Shown: positions 1 to 9,746, counted from the first letter of the stretch. The stretch is DNA of 20,915 nt from Cyclostephanos tholiformis (GCA_036939975.1 JALLPB010000191.1:1-20915); one strand, 5' to 3'. Notes: a model not told the origin generated them from the letters alone. Program-made: numbers and translations.

Positions 1-522
1 CTGCGCCAAAAAAATCTCAGAAATAACAATAACGTAGGAATACTACATACGCGCAAAATAGACAATTTTCGAGATACTTGCGCGAGCCCATGTCGTTTCA
101 TATTCGGATTGCTGCATGTTCTACGGTAGTTAGCCCTTAGCTAGCCCTTAGCTAACCCTTAGCTAACCCTTAGTTAGCCCTTAGTTAGGTTAGGTCCTGG
201 CTCCTGGCGTCAATTGTTTTAAGTTCGGTAGTAAATGAAGGCGTGGTGGGAAATAATGATGCCTACATAAAAGTGGGGCGAAGATCACGCCTGTCTGCAT
301 TTACTTAAAACAATTCAGTCCACAATCTAACACGCGGGGAGGCGGCCTTATTGGGCGATCGTGGCTATAACACAATGATACGAGAAGCAACACTTAATTT
401 ATGGACATAAATCAGTTTATTTGTAAACTTGACCTCAGTCACGATTTGCCTAGACGAAATATCAGTACATGAAAATATACTAGTTATCCGATAACTTTCA
501 GATCAAACATACTTGAAACAAT
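1..522. other. Intergenic region at left edge
   Basis: No open frame with coding character is visible on either strand. The stretch lies downstream of the ARM-repeat gene and presumably holds its 3' UTR. It contains an 11-bp minisatellite at 134-188 and scattered copies of a 13-base AT-rich motif, both listed separately. A gene entering from outside the window cannot be excluded for the first 100 bases. Confidence 0.6.
134..188. repeat. 11-bp tandem repeat, five units
   Basis: Five consecutive 11-base units of the form CCCTTAGYTAR start at 134, 145, 156, 167 and 178, followed by a degenerate remnant GTTAGG to about 194. The units differ only at the Y and R positions. They superficially resemble telomeric CCCTAA, but the period is 11 and not 6, so this is an internal minisatellite, not a telomere. 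Confidence 0.85.
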
Positions 523-537
523 TCACTTAAAACGATT
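212..537. repeat. Dispersed 13-base motif AATTGTTTTAAGT, four copies
   Basis: The motif AATTGTTTTAAGT lies at 212-224 on the plus strand. Its exact reverse complement is at 303-315. Two one-mismatch copies sit in tandem with a 14-base period at 511-523 and 525-537. The last pair overlaps the stop codon and first 3' UTR bases of the ARM-repeat gene. The 212/303 pair forms a 13-bp inverted repeat with a 78-bp loop. Function unknown; possibly remnants of a small foldback element. Confidence 0.55.
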
Positions 538-2962
538 CACTAGGGCAAAAATCATATGCCCAACATCACGTGCATGGTGTTTGAGGGCTTCTTGGATAGC
601 TAATTTTGACAGATTGTGATCGCGTATGAGAGCCATATTAGCAGGTGAGGATGCCAGTCCTGACAACGTGAAGCACCTGACATTTTATGAATGTGGAACA
701 AGGTTGAGATGCCAGGGAGAGGTGTGTTGAAAAAATACTCAAATGGTCAACTTACGCCGCCTCGTGTACTTCTAACGAGTTTGGATGAGCAACCATTCCA
801 TTGATCACAACACTAACCTCCTTTTCACTGACAGTTATTGCAGATTGACTTGCTTCATCTAACGCCAGATTTCCTAAGATTACACAACCTAATGATTGTA
901 TGGCAGAGTTATTCAGGTGCGTCTGCATAACGTCTGCAACAATTGACAGACAACCTTGCGAAAGTAGCATCGATTGGCCAACACTATCAAACGTCATCAC
1001 CTTCAAAGCTCCCAGTGCCATGACCTGCAATGCAGCATCCTTAACATGGATTTTTATTGCATCAAGTATAACCATGCACCCATCGTTCTGTACGACGTGA
1101 TTTTGGTATTTCATTGACAAGGACCACAATACGGCGCACACCCCTTGTTGAACTTCGTATGATCCCCTGTAGATTTTTGCAGTTTCTTTGACTGCCTCGA
1201 AAGAAGAATATGCTCCCGCACAGTTATTTTCGTCAAAGATCATCATCCTCTTATTATCATCACTCTTGCCTGCAAGGACCCATAGCTTGGTGAGGCAAAA
1301 TACAGCTAGGTCTGTGTTAGTGGACGTGGACTTCACAGCGTCATCATTGTCCTGAATGAGAGACGTCGTCAATGCTTCGATGGCATCCTCATCAAGTCCT
1401 GTTGTGTTGCACATATCAATGAATTCACTTAAAGCCTTCAAATCTGGACATTGCATGTAGCTCTCCATGATCTGCACTGGAGACGCAGCAACATAAGGAA
1501 CAGTAGGTTCGCGTCTTTGATGACTTATCATGGAACGCTGATGGTGACTTGAGGAAAAACTTGACAACTCAGAATGCGGGTGGTGACTCGAGGAAACACT
1601 TGCTGACTCATCGATGGGGACTAGCCTCATTCGGCTATCGGTATTAATTCTCGTTCCCATTGTGGCGACGGATCCCATGTCACGAAGGTAGGTATCTTGA
1701 GTTAGCACCGATGGATCGTCGTCCGCTTCCTCCAGCTGAAGTTCGGAGTTGGGTAAGACGACCCCGCCTTCATTGGGTACGAACTTGATGGGTTTATTTG
1801 GGTTCATTTTAAAGTAATCCCGTATTGTTTTCTGTAGGTTGTCGAATTGTGCATCGCTTCCCAAGTCAGAACCTGTCGAATCTCCCCCTTCCGCCAAATT
1901 AGAGTTGCGAGGTAATTTTTCAGCATCATTCTCGTCATCCCCAGAGGGGGCATACGCCGTGCTAAAAGGATCAAAATGGGGGGGAAGACGACTGTCGAGT
2001 TGTACGTTTAAGTTATCCTCTTGGTGAGAATTCGAGAAATCTCCCCTTTTCGGAAATGTAGAAACGCTGGGTAATTTTCTATCGTCCATCTCGTCCCCTC
2101 GACGGTAATCGTACGTCGAGGGATAAAGCTTAGCATCCTGTGCTTTGGGGATTTCTCGATGAATTCCGCCGCTGTAGTTCCTTTCTCTTTCGCTTTGTAG
2201 AGATTGTGCGTATCCTCGGGAGTAAGTCGGATGCCTAACATTATTTTCTGAGGCATGCCCTTCTAATTTTTCTTCAAACGATTCGGCGGCCGTGTAGTTG
2301 TGCTCATCTGAAGACGCGCCATATTTCTTGCTGTATTGAGATGTAGAGGAAGCGTTGCCCATGTTGGCATGTCGATCTATGCGTCCAGTTTCCATGTGTA
2401 GTTTCGGATTACTCCCACTCCTCCGTCCAATTCCAATATCATTGACGTATTCCTCCTCTCGATGTTGATGCCCTCGGGGGACATCCCAAGGAATTTCGTC
2501 ATACGAATCCAAAGCATCTAATGGAAGGGATTTTGATAAGCGAAAGTTAGCCTGTCGTGTGGGCTTGCGAAGATTCGGCATGGACCGATCATTTCCCTGC
2601 AGTGGATCCCCACCGAGGGGGAAGGGTTGTCCACGATCGAGTTGGTAATGACTCTGCACCCTATCGCGATGACTGTGGGCATCTCTACCAAACGCAACAT
2701 TACTCGTCAGTGGATCCTGAGCCCTGCCCATCCTAGGGTCATGATGGGGGTGGCATATTAAACAAGTCCCCTGTTCGACCTTTCCCACCTCCGACAGGGG
2801 GATTTTCTTGACAAAGCCCAAGCGTTTCTTGATTTCGAAACACTTGACCGGTTGGTCGTTTCGGCATGTGGTACAAAGACCCTTACGCTCCCGATCGATT
2901 CGAATTTGGTCGGCCGATTGGACACGTCCGGACGAACTGAGGTCGGCCATGGTTACTCGCAT
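523..2962 (-). CDS. Armadillo-repeat protein with N-terminal Cys motif (2 exons)
   Basis: Model: exon 1 2962-756, intron 755-677 (GTAAGT...CAG, 79 bp), exon 2 676-523; 786 residues. The apparent stop at 754-752 lies inside the GTAAGT donor. Splicing continues the protein from HEAA into CFTLSGLASSPANMALI, a typical ARM helix, and ends at TGA 525-523. Residues about 30-70 carry C-x2-C-x7-C-x25-C-x2-C followed by HP, a possible small zinc-binding site that I have seen in other diatom proteins but cannot name. Residues about 75-490 are polar, low in hydrophobics and probably disordered. Residues about 495-786 are helical ARM-like repeats (for example AVLWSLSMKYQNHVV and GALKVMTFDS). ARM folds bind protein partners; the partner here is unknown. 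MADLSSSG at residue 5 is an alternative start. The gene is divergent from sepiapterin reductase. Confidence 0.8.
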
Positions 2963-3320
2963 TAAAATTAGTCAACCATAAAATAAGAGAAGTGACACAG
3001 GATTAAGGAACGCCGCCGCCGGCCGGGGTTTAAGGAACATTAAAAAGAAAGGTCATATCGATGAGTATCTGTGTTACGGTGAATGTATGTTACTATGATA
3101 CTATTATTTTAAAAAATAATTATCGGTTCCTCTCATCTATCGCGACCAATTTAGGGCACAAATTTCATTTTTCTCGGTCAAAGTAGATACAAGTTGAAAA
3201 TCACTTATGATGTGTTTTTTCACCAGCATTAGCCGCCGCGTCAGAGAAATGCTACACCTTTTGGATTATTATAAAAAAACAGATACCTAGTCCCCAACAG
3301 TCCCCAACCGATCCAACACC
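2963..3320. promoter_or_regulatory. Divergent promoter region, ARM gene / sepiapterin reductase
   Basis: This 358-bp space separates two start codons pointing away from each other, so it should hold both promoters. Visible features are the palindrome CCGGCCGG at 3019-3026 inside a GC-rich block, and the word TTAAGGAAC repeated at 3003-3011 and 3030-3038 on either side of that block. The remainder is AT-rich. No clear TATA box was assigned. Confidence 0.5.
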
Positions 3321-4321
3321 ATGGCTTCCGCACCGAAATCCCTTGTAATAATAACAGGTGCGTTGATCGAGTTTGCTTTCCATCGATTCCGCCCTGCCAT
3401 TGTCCACATAACCTACTACGCAACAATCAACTTTTTGCAGGTGCATCGCGCGGGATCGGAAGAGCGATCGCCCACGCAATTGCGGACGCAGTCGCGCGTC
3501 ACGACGGCGGGACATGTACCCCCACCAGCGGCGATGGACGGTCGCAGACGACGACATCGATTCTATCCGCGCCCCTTCTCATGGTTTTGATCTCTCGATC
3601 GGGAGGGCCGCTGCGTGAGGCTGCGCGTATGGCCGAGGAACGCGGATGCGGTGCGGTCACCACGCGGTGTCACGAAATGGATTTGTCCGATCTAGACGCC
3701 GTCCCTGATGAGTTTCGGTCGGTATTGGAATCCTCCTCGGGCGCTGATGCAAGGTACGATTCATGCTTGCTTGTCAACAATGCCGGTTCGCTGGGACCCG
3801 TGGGCTTGGCCCCCTCCATATCTTCCTTCGACGAAATGAATAATAATATGCAAGAACTGCGACGAGCCGTGGACTTGAACTTTACGTCGTCGATCTGGAT
3901 ATCAGCAGCATTCACGAATACGTTCCTTCCATCGTCTTCGAAAATATGCGCATCGATGACAGCGCAATTACCACTGGTTCGTGTCATCAACATTTCGTCG
4001 TTGTGCGCGCTCGTGCCATTCCCGACCATGTCGATCTATTGTGCCACCAAGGCCGGAAGGGATATGTTCCACGGCGTGCTTGGGAAAGAACAGAAACAAA
4101 ATTTCAAAGCATTAAATTACGCGCCAGGACTGTGTGATACTCAAATGTCACAATACCTAGCAAATTGTTCAGTTCTGGACAATGAGCTGCACGAGTATTA
4201 CGTAACATCGAAGGGGGAGGATAAATGGATACAACCAGAAGAAACGGCGAAGAAATTGGTTCGGATAATAACCATGGACGAGTACGAGAGTGGGTCACAC
4301 GTCGATTATTGGGACGTTTGA
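3321..4321 (+). CDS. SPR: Sepiapterin reductase (SDR family, 2 exons)
   Basis: NADPH-dependent short-chain reductase catalysing the last step of tetrahydrobiopterin synthesis (family knowledge); cytosolic, with no targeting peptide seen. Model: exon 1 3321-3357, intron 3358-3440 (83 bp, TTTTTGCAG acceptor), exon 2 3441-4321; 305 residues. Splicing reconstitutes the dinucleotide-binding motif TGASRGIGR at residues 12-20, which neither exon contains alone. Further motifs are NNAGSLG (about 125-131), NISSLCAL (about 196-203) with the catalytic Ser, YCATK (Y212, K216), NYAPG, and the C-terminal GSHVDYWD, typical of sepiapterin reductases. An insertion of about 20 polar residues follows the first helix (about 38-56), making the protein longer than the animal enzymes. 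The start ATGGCT directly precedes the Rossmann strand. The 3' end converges on the SET gene. Confidence 0.93.
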
Positions 4322-4516
4322 ATTTAGCAGAGGACACAAATACTCTAATTACGTATTATAACCTCAAACTCAGGTAATTATCCAACTCAAACAAAAGCCA
4401 TCGTCCAAGTTCCGTGGAATGATAAGTACCGCCAGATATTGAGGAATAAACATAATAAAACTAAAGTGTTCTGGGCGCTGCTATTGCTGATAAGTCTTGG
4501 CCGAAATTTGGAAGCT
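4322..4516. other. Convergent 3' intergenic spacer
   Basis: Only 195 bp separate the stop codons of sepiapterin reductase (+) and the SET methyltransferase (-), so the two 3' UTRs must be short or overlap. AATAAA words occur at 4445-4450 and 4454-4459 on the plus strand and could serve the reductase transcript. Diatom polyadenylation signals are poorly defined, so this is tentative. Confidence 0.5.
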
Positions 4517-6157
4517 TTATGAATAACCAAATTGATCCAAACCCTGCTTGGCTCTTACAGTCAAAAACGTGTTCCTAACAAACTGATTGTGCCTCAAAAG
4601 TAATGGAAGACGTGGATGGTCATCAGCTGCAACCCTGGCTCCATAGTCAACCTTTCTTTCCAATTGATCAAGATCATCCAGAAAAGTATCGATGTGATCT
4701 CTAAGTTTGGCCGCAGTCAGGGGATAATATTGCTCATGGATGTATTGTTTAGTGACGGAATCTCCATCCATGTGGGCTTGGTAAAATTGCCGCTGCATCG
4801 TTGGGTCGGTCTCGCCCAAGGCCATGTACAGTAAAATATCCCAGACCTCTTCCGATACCTCCCCGGTTTCCTTGTAGAATAGCATCCTGTTGTGCGAATA
4901 TCCAAGGTCCATCATTTCCCGACTAACATGAGTCGGAATGATCTTGCAAAAGGTCGCGGGCGACGATTCGTCGAGGAAACCATACCGGGCCAATAGGAAC
5001 GAGGGATTCGTCGGATCGCCGTAGCTCATGCGCAGGGGAGTGTTCGCGGGTATGTCCCGTGTGGCCTGCGCGTAGCAATTCCCCGAATCGTCGTACGTCA
5101 TCCAAACCTCGTTCTCGGTTCCGTGATTGAGGTAATCGATCATGGGACAGATGTTGAAATTCGCGCCATCGTTCGCCTCGAACCCGCGCGTGTAAACCAC
5201 GTTGTAAGCCCACTTCCAAAGTTTGGGATCACCCTTGATATCGTTGCCCAGGAACGGCACCACGCGCTTGACGCTTAGATTGTTCAGCCTCGCGCGTTCG
5301 TCCTTGCACATCGACGCCACTAGTGGGGGTATGCACGTGTAGCAAAATAACGTCATCGACGCGCCATTCGAGTAGTACCTCGGGAGGGAATTCAGGTAAG
5401 CAAACCACGGCGATTCGTGTCCCCTCTCCAATTCGACCAATATCTTGAGCACGAGATAATACTGACGAATCTCGCTCGCGTATCCGTTGTCGGTGAGGAG
5501 TTCCTCCGCCTCCGCGAGTCGTCCGAATTCCTCCATGACATCGCCGCTGGACAATATCATGTCACGGGGCACGTATATTACCGTGGAACCCGCGGGCATA
5601 TCCCGCGTCGTCACGGCCGATACGTCGAGTCGACCGTCGTATTCCCCCCCGACCAAATCGAATCCGTCCGCGGTCTGTATGCCTCCGCGGGACGCCCATT
5701 CCACGAACGACGACACGTCCCTATCGGCATCCTCGGACAGGTCGATCGCGGCATCGCGAGGGAGCGGACGACGACGACGCGGCGCCCCGCGCGTCGTACG
5801 GGATGCGAGGTCGAAAATCTCGCCCCGAACGACGGTCGGCGGCGGAGGCGGCGCGAGGAACGCCGCCGACGCGAATTCCGTGGGGGGGAGGAGGAGGAGG
5901 ATCGGGAAGGGGGGACCCACGACCGAATGGACGACGACGTAGAGCGCGATATTCGGCAGGTACGGCAGTCCCCTCCTCCCCCCCCCCCGATACTCCCGTT
6001 CCGTATCCCTCCTCCCGTCGACGCGAGCGCGACGGGACGACGACGTCGGGGGGTGGGGTGCAGCGTGCGTCGTCGGGACCGTCCTCGGATGTGACGGCCT
6101 GGCGGCGTCGTCGTCGTGTTGTGCATCGATCCGATGGACAGAGCCCGACGGGTACAT
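4517..6157 (-). CDS. SET-domain protein lysine/histidine methyltransferase, SETD3/Rubisco-LSMT type
   Basis: The 546-residue frame has a split SET domain. The N-terminal SET strands are around 172-204 (EYDGRLDVSAVTTRDMPAGS), the inserted helical region is about 205-330, and the core is at 337-380 with ICPMIDYLNH and the final RMSYGD. A C-terminal helical domain resembling the Rubisco-LSMT substrate-binding domain follows (about 400-535). Such enzymes transfer methyl groups from SAM to non-histone proteins; the substrate is not deducible here. Residues 68-90 are hydrophobic and are followed by FASAAFLAP at 95-103, close to the diatom plastid presequence cleavage motif ASAFAP. This hints at a plastid location. 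However, the 66 residues before it are low complexity, so the annotated ATG at 6157 may be wrong and the true N terminus may start later or be spliced. The gene is divergent from the class I methyltransferase. Confidence 0.85.
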   Translation of the reverse strand: MYPSGSVHRIDAQHDDDAARPSHPRTVPTTHAAPHPPTSSSRRARVDGRRDTEREYRGGGRRGLPYLPNIALYVVVHSVVGPPFPILLLLPPTEFASAAFLAPPPPPTVVRGEIFDLASRTTRGAPRRRRPLPRDAAIDLSEDADRDVSSFVEWASRGGIQTADGFDLVGGEYDGRLDVSAVTTRDMPAGSTVIYVPRDMILSSGDVMEEFGRLAEAEELLTDNGYASEIRQYYLVLKILVELERGHESPWFAYLNSLPRYYSNGASMTLFCYTCIPPLVASMCKDERARLNNLSVKRVVPFLGNDIKGDPKLWKWAYNVVYTRGFEANDGANFNICPMIDYLNHGTENEVWMTYDDSGNCYAQATRDIPANTPLRMSYGDPTNPSFLLARYGFLDESSPATFCKIIPTHVSREMMDLGYSHNRMLFYKETGEVSEEVWDILLYMALGETDPTMQRQFYQAHMDGDSVTKQYIHEQYYPLTAAKLRDHIDTFLDDLDQLERKVDYGARVAADDHPRLPLLLRHNQFVRNTFLTVRAKQGLDQFGYS

Positions 6158-6608
6158 GCTGTGCGCGTGGCTAGGAGATGCGATTGTGGGTTATATTATA
6201 TTATTATATAATCTTCTAGTCCCGATCCGGAAGGTCTATCTCTCTCTCTCTAGAGAGAGGGGGCGGGGGTCTTATGTGTGTTGTATTACTTGTATCAGAA
6301 TTCCTCGATCGAACGATCAGATAAATCAGAAGATGACGTTACGGTAGTAACAAATCCCTGGAGACAAACTCCTGTCGTCATTTTGAAAAAAACCGAAGCC
6401 TCAACGAAAGTGTTGAGGCTTGCTCTTTGTAGTATTCCCACGTATGGGGTATCTTTGAGCAAAATCATTGACAGACAGACATAATAAATACATGAAACCA
6501 GGGGCATGATGTACAATCATCGTAGGGGCTGACATCGCATCACACAAAAAATAATAACACCGTGCCACTTCTCTTAGTATAATATTGTATTGTATTAGTA
6601 AATGATGT
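6158..6608. promoter_or_regulatory. Divergent promoter region, SET gene / class I methyltransferase
   Basis: This 451-bp space lies between two diverging methyltransferase genes. It contains an AT-rich palindromic stretch near 6190-6212, a perfect 16-base palindrome CTCTCTCTAGAGAGAG at 6244-6259 followed by a G-rich block, and the hairpin region 6331-6421 listed separately. No protein-like frame is convincing. Confidence 0.5.
6331..6421 (+). other. Candidate structured RNA / strong hairpin
   Basis: A perfect 10-bp stem AAGCCTCAAC / GTTGAGGCTT lies at 6396-6405 and 6412-6421 with the 6-base loop GAAAGT. Immediately upstream, ATGACG (6333-6338) can pair with CGTCAT (6376-6381), enclosing two small stems: TTAC/GTAA (6339-6342 and 6347-6350) and GGAG/CTCC (6360-6363 and 6369-6372). 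It could be a non-coding RNA or a leader structure of the downstream methyltransferase mRNA. The orientation is assumed. The 10-bp hairpin is certain as sequence; an RNA role is speculative. Confidence 0.35.
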
Positions 6609-7912
6609 ATGAATGGCAAACGCATCATCATGAACAATGACCACGATTTTCGTCCCGAATATAAATCCAATAAACTCCTCACCCCATCGGAGAGGATGGC
6701 CAAGAAGAAACTGAGGAACGAACTCAAATTCCATCGCAGGGTGAACAAGCTCCAGACTCGCATCAGGCACGCCATCGTGCGAAATGATCCCGTGGTCCAA
6801 AGGTCGGCGATGGACGAGCTGGGGGATTTGCTATCGGGGGGGGGGGTGGATGTCACTACAGTGATGGCAGTGGTGGTCTGAATTGTCAGCGATTACAACG
6901 AATTGACACCCCGTCGTATCGGTCCGCTTCTCGTCCATCGAACGTCAACGACGACCATGACGATAACGACAGGGAACGGGCGGCATTGGACGGGGTGTTA
7001 TCCGTATTTCGCAGGCTCCTTTCATACGTCGACGATATTGATAAGGAGAGGATACGCTCCGAGAGGATGAATCAAATCGAAAAATCCAGGGATCTGCTCT
7101 GGAATATGACGAAGGGCACTCAATCGAAATTCATGTTCCGGGATATATCGGCACTTCGAGGATACGCGCGTAGGAAATTTCACGGTAGGGCGGCATTGAT
7201 CATCAAATCCATGAATAAGCTCTCTCCGACTTCATTGGAGATGGCAGCGTGTTCGTTTAACTTGCGAATGGATTGTAACGAACTTCAAGTGCTCGAGGAC
7301 CAACGAGTTATCATGACCTTGTGCTGGGGTAAGCTACGCGACGTCGAGAGGGTATGCAGCCTTGGATGCGGACCCGGGAATGATGCCGTGGGTATGATAT
7401 CCTTCCTCAAACATTTCTTCGAGGGGAAGGGCCCAGTCGAGTGCGTGTATATGCTAGATTATTATATCAACGAATGGAGGGGTGCTATATTGGACGATTT
7501 GGTCGACATTTTGGTACCCGAGTTTGCCATCAGGGTTGATTGCGAGGGTTGCGATGTCACTAATACGATGGACGATGATACGGTCGAACGATGCATGGAC
7601 TCGGATATTTTCCTCCTCTCATATCTATTAACCGAAACGCGGAACAATTGGGATCGCTTCCTCGTTCAATTGGTAGACCTCGCGAGGGTGGGGGCTTTAT
7701 TCTACTTCGCAGAGCCCACTCCTTGGCAACTGCATCGGCTGATGCGTATATGCGCGGATGGGCGCTCGTCAAGCGCGGCATCTGACATGAACTACTCATC
7801 ACTGAGTAGATTGCGATTCGTTTGGCTCGATTCAAGCATGCACTTGCCTAACATGCAGAAATTGGACGGGCGTAATGGAGGTATGTGGAGTGCTTTATGT
7901 TTCTTACAATAG
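6609..7912 (+). CDS. Class I SAM-dependent methyltransferase, frame broken at a G11 run
   Basis: Two frames together describe one protein. The first, 6609-6881, begins MNGKRIIMNNDHDF and is basic and helical (KKKLRNELKFHRRVNKL). The second is open from the G run to 7912. They meet at 11 consecutive Gs (6836-6846); one extra G would give a continuous product of about 434 residues. The second part contains the SAM-binding motif I, VCSLGCGPGND, followed by an acidic LDYYINEW strand end and SYLLTE, so the Rossmann methyltransferase fold is well supported. The substrate is not identifiable. The break is most simply a homopolymer miscount, or a length polymorphism; I see no convincing intron there. 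An alternative is translation of the second part alone from an internal start. The gene is convergent with MTHFR and divergent from the SET gene. Confidence 0.75.
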
Positions 7913-8181
7913 TACCCACTACGTCATTCGGCTCTATTTTTTGAGGAATGACATCTCACTTCCTTCATCATCCGATATTGTTCAGGACCGGCAATATTGT
8001 TAGGAGTTAAGGTGTGATCTCATGCTGTTCATAGGAAAAGGCACTTGCAACCTCACGTCCTTCAATTTTCATTAATGTTGTTCCAGAGATTCGATTTTCT
8101 ATTGAACACAGTCAAGGAATGCCATTCACCGTGGGAGAAAAGACATGATGGGTTCGAAGATTATACTACCCAGGTCTCTCT
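7913..8181. other. Convergent 3' intergenic spacer
   Basis: These 269 bp separate the stop of the class I methyltransferase from the stop of MTHFR. They should hold the two 3' UTRs. I see no repeat, RNA gene or extra reading frame. Confidence 0.5.
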
Positions 8182-9518
8182 CTAAAAAACTTTTTCATAC
8201 GAGCCCTTCGCTAACTCTACGTTTTTCCCATCAATGACAACAATTGCCGTGCCATCGGCATTGATTTCACTCACAACGCCCTGCCCAGAACTAGACTTCA
8301 CAGTGTCGCCAGCGCGGGCCCACGCACTCCCGACGGCCACCATATCCTTCGCATCGCCCTCTTCGCTGTTATCGATCAGTCCGGATGTAATCCCAAGCTC
8401 GTCGGTGATGCCGTAAACGACCTTCTCGAGGTTCAACGTGTAGAAATGCAAAATTTGAACGCCAAAGTCCAACAAGCTCCTGCAAACCTCGGCACCGTAC
8501 TCGACGCCGAATTTCTTAATGGCCTCGGGATCGTCCTTCATGGAGTCCATCCTATCCTCGAGTGCCTTGGGCACGCGCGTCTTGCAGAACTTTGTCATCT
8601 TTTTGAAGCCTGGGTAGGCGTTGATGCACATGAGACCGGGAACCACGGGACAAACGATTCCCCATTTACGGCAGTCGTTGACGAAAGTTTTGAATACCTC
8701 CGCATCGAAAAACATCTGCGTTATGATAAAGTCTGAATGAAATTTGACGTGGTTTACATCGAGGGTGTGAAATGAGACGTTGTTGTTGCGCAAGGACATG
8801 TGACGTTGGTGTACATCCTGCGTGATGGCTTACCAGCGCCGGCATCGACCTTCTCCTTTAAATAGTCCATTTCCTTAACGTAATCATCATCCTTGCATAC
8901 GTACGTCACGCCGTCATGAGTGCAGCACCGTCCCCTCTCCGACTCGGACATGGATTCGCATTCCTCGGCGGTCAATTCCGAAATGCGATTGGGATGACCC
9001 TCGGGATAACCGGCGACCGAAATTCCGAAATCGTCCCCGAAATTCTCCCGGATGTACCTGACCAAGTCGAGTGCGCACGAGAATCCACCCTCGGTGGCGG
9101 TCCATTCCTTCGTGCCCTCCGGCGGATCGCCCCGAAGCGCGACGATGTTGCGTATGCCCCCGTCGTACGCCTGCCTCAGCGCGTCGTGCACCGCCCTCAC
9201 GGGATCGCCGTCCCTCTCCATGTTGGTGCACGTGAGGTGCATATTCGAGACGTGACCGGTCCTGTGAGCGTGCAATGCGATCTGGAGGGATAGGTCGGCG
9301 GTGGAACCGCCGGCGCCCCACGTCATGTCCGTGAATAGGCATTTCGTGTTGGCCTTCATCCGGTCCATGCGCGCGTGCAGGTTCTTGACCCCCTGCTCGG
9401 TACGGGGGGGGAAGTACTCCAATGACACGTGAGCTATGGACGCGGGTTCATTCTTCAGTAGGTCGATGATCTTCGGGTCCGGTCGAACGTCGATGGGGGT
9501 CTCGGTGGGGGCCGACAT
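8182..9518 (-). CDS. MTHFR: Methylenetetrahydrofolate reductase, catalytic domain plus short novel tail (2 exons)
   Basis: Reduces 5,10-methylene-THF to 5-methyl-THF, supplying methyl groups for methionine synthesis (family knowledge). Model: exon 1 9518-8834, intron 8833-8733 (GTAAGC...TTCAG, 101 bp), exon 2 8732-8182; 411 residues. Splicing joins VDAGA to DFIITQMFFD, the standard MTHFR strand. Further motifs are LEYFPPRT (about 33-40, catalytic Glu), TWGAGG, LRGDPPEG (about 128-135), VPGLMCIN and LHFYTLN (about 323-329). An in-frame upstream ATG at 9620 adds 34 residues; MSAPT at 9518 is preferred because the extension lacks family character. The human-type enzyme has a SAM-binding regulatory domain of about 300 residues after the barrel. 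Here the protein ends with only about 53 residues (359-411) rich in Val and Gly, which look like a small beta-barrel. No targeting signal is evident. Confidence 0.93.
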
Positions 9519-9746
9519 GGTCGACAATGTGCGTTCGGGGTGTGGAAAATGAAAATTATGACGTCGGGGGAAAAATCCGTCACAGCTACTACTAGCCCCA
9601 TCTACTATCGTACTACACAAGGAGCGAGGAGAGAGTGAATCAGTAGTTACGAGAACTAGAGATAGGTCTTGTAAAATATCTACTCTACGTCGGAATCATA
9701 TTCACGTGCTGTGAAAAAGGAAAGCGCTCATCGCAACAAAAAATAA

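Noticed and set aside
128..194. Telomeric repeat array
   Set aside because: The period is 11 and the units do not match TTAGGG-type repeats; genes follow at once and the array is only about 60 bases long.
6331..6421. Selenocysteine insertion element or tRNA
   Set aside because: The ATGA and GA core with an AA apical loop of a SECIS cannot be arranged convincingly, and no TTCGA arm or acceptor stem of a tRNA is present.
8754..8833. Continuation of MTHFR exon 1 into MYTNVTCPC
   Set aside because: This is intron translation; splicing at 8833/8733 restores DFIITQMFFD directly.
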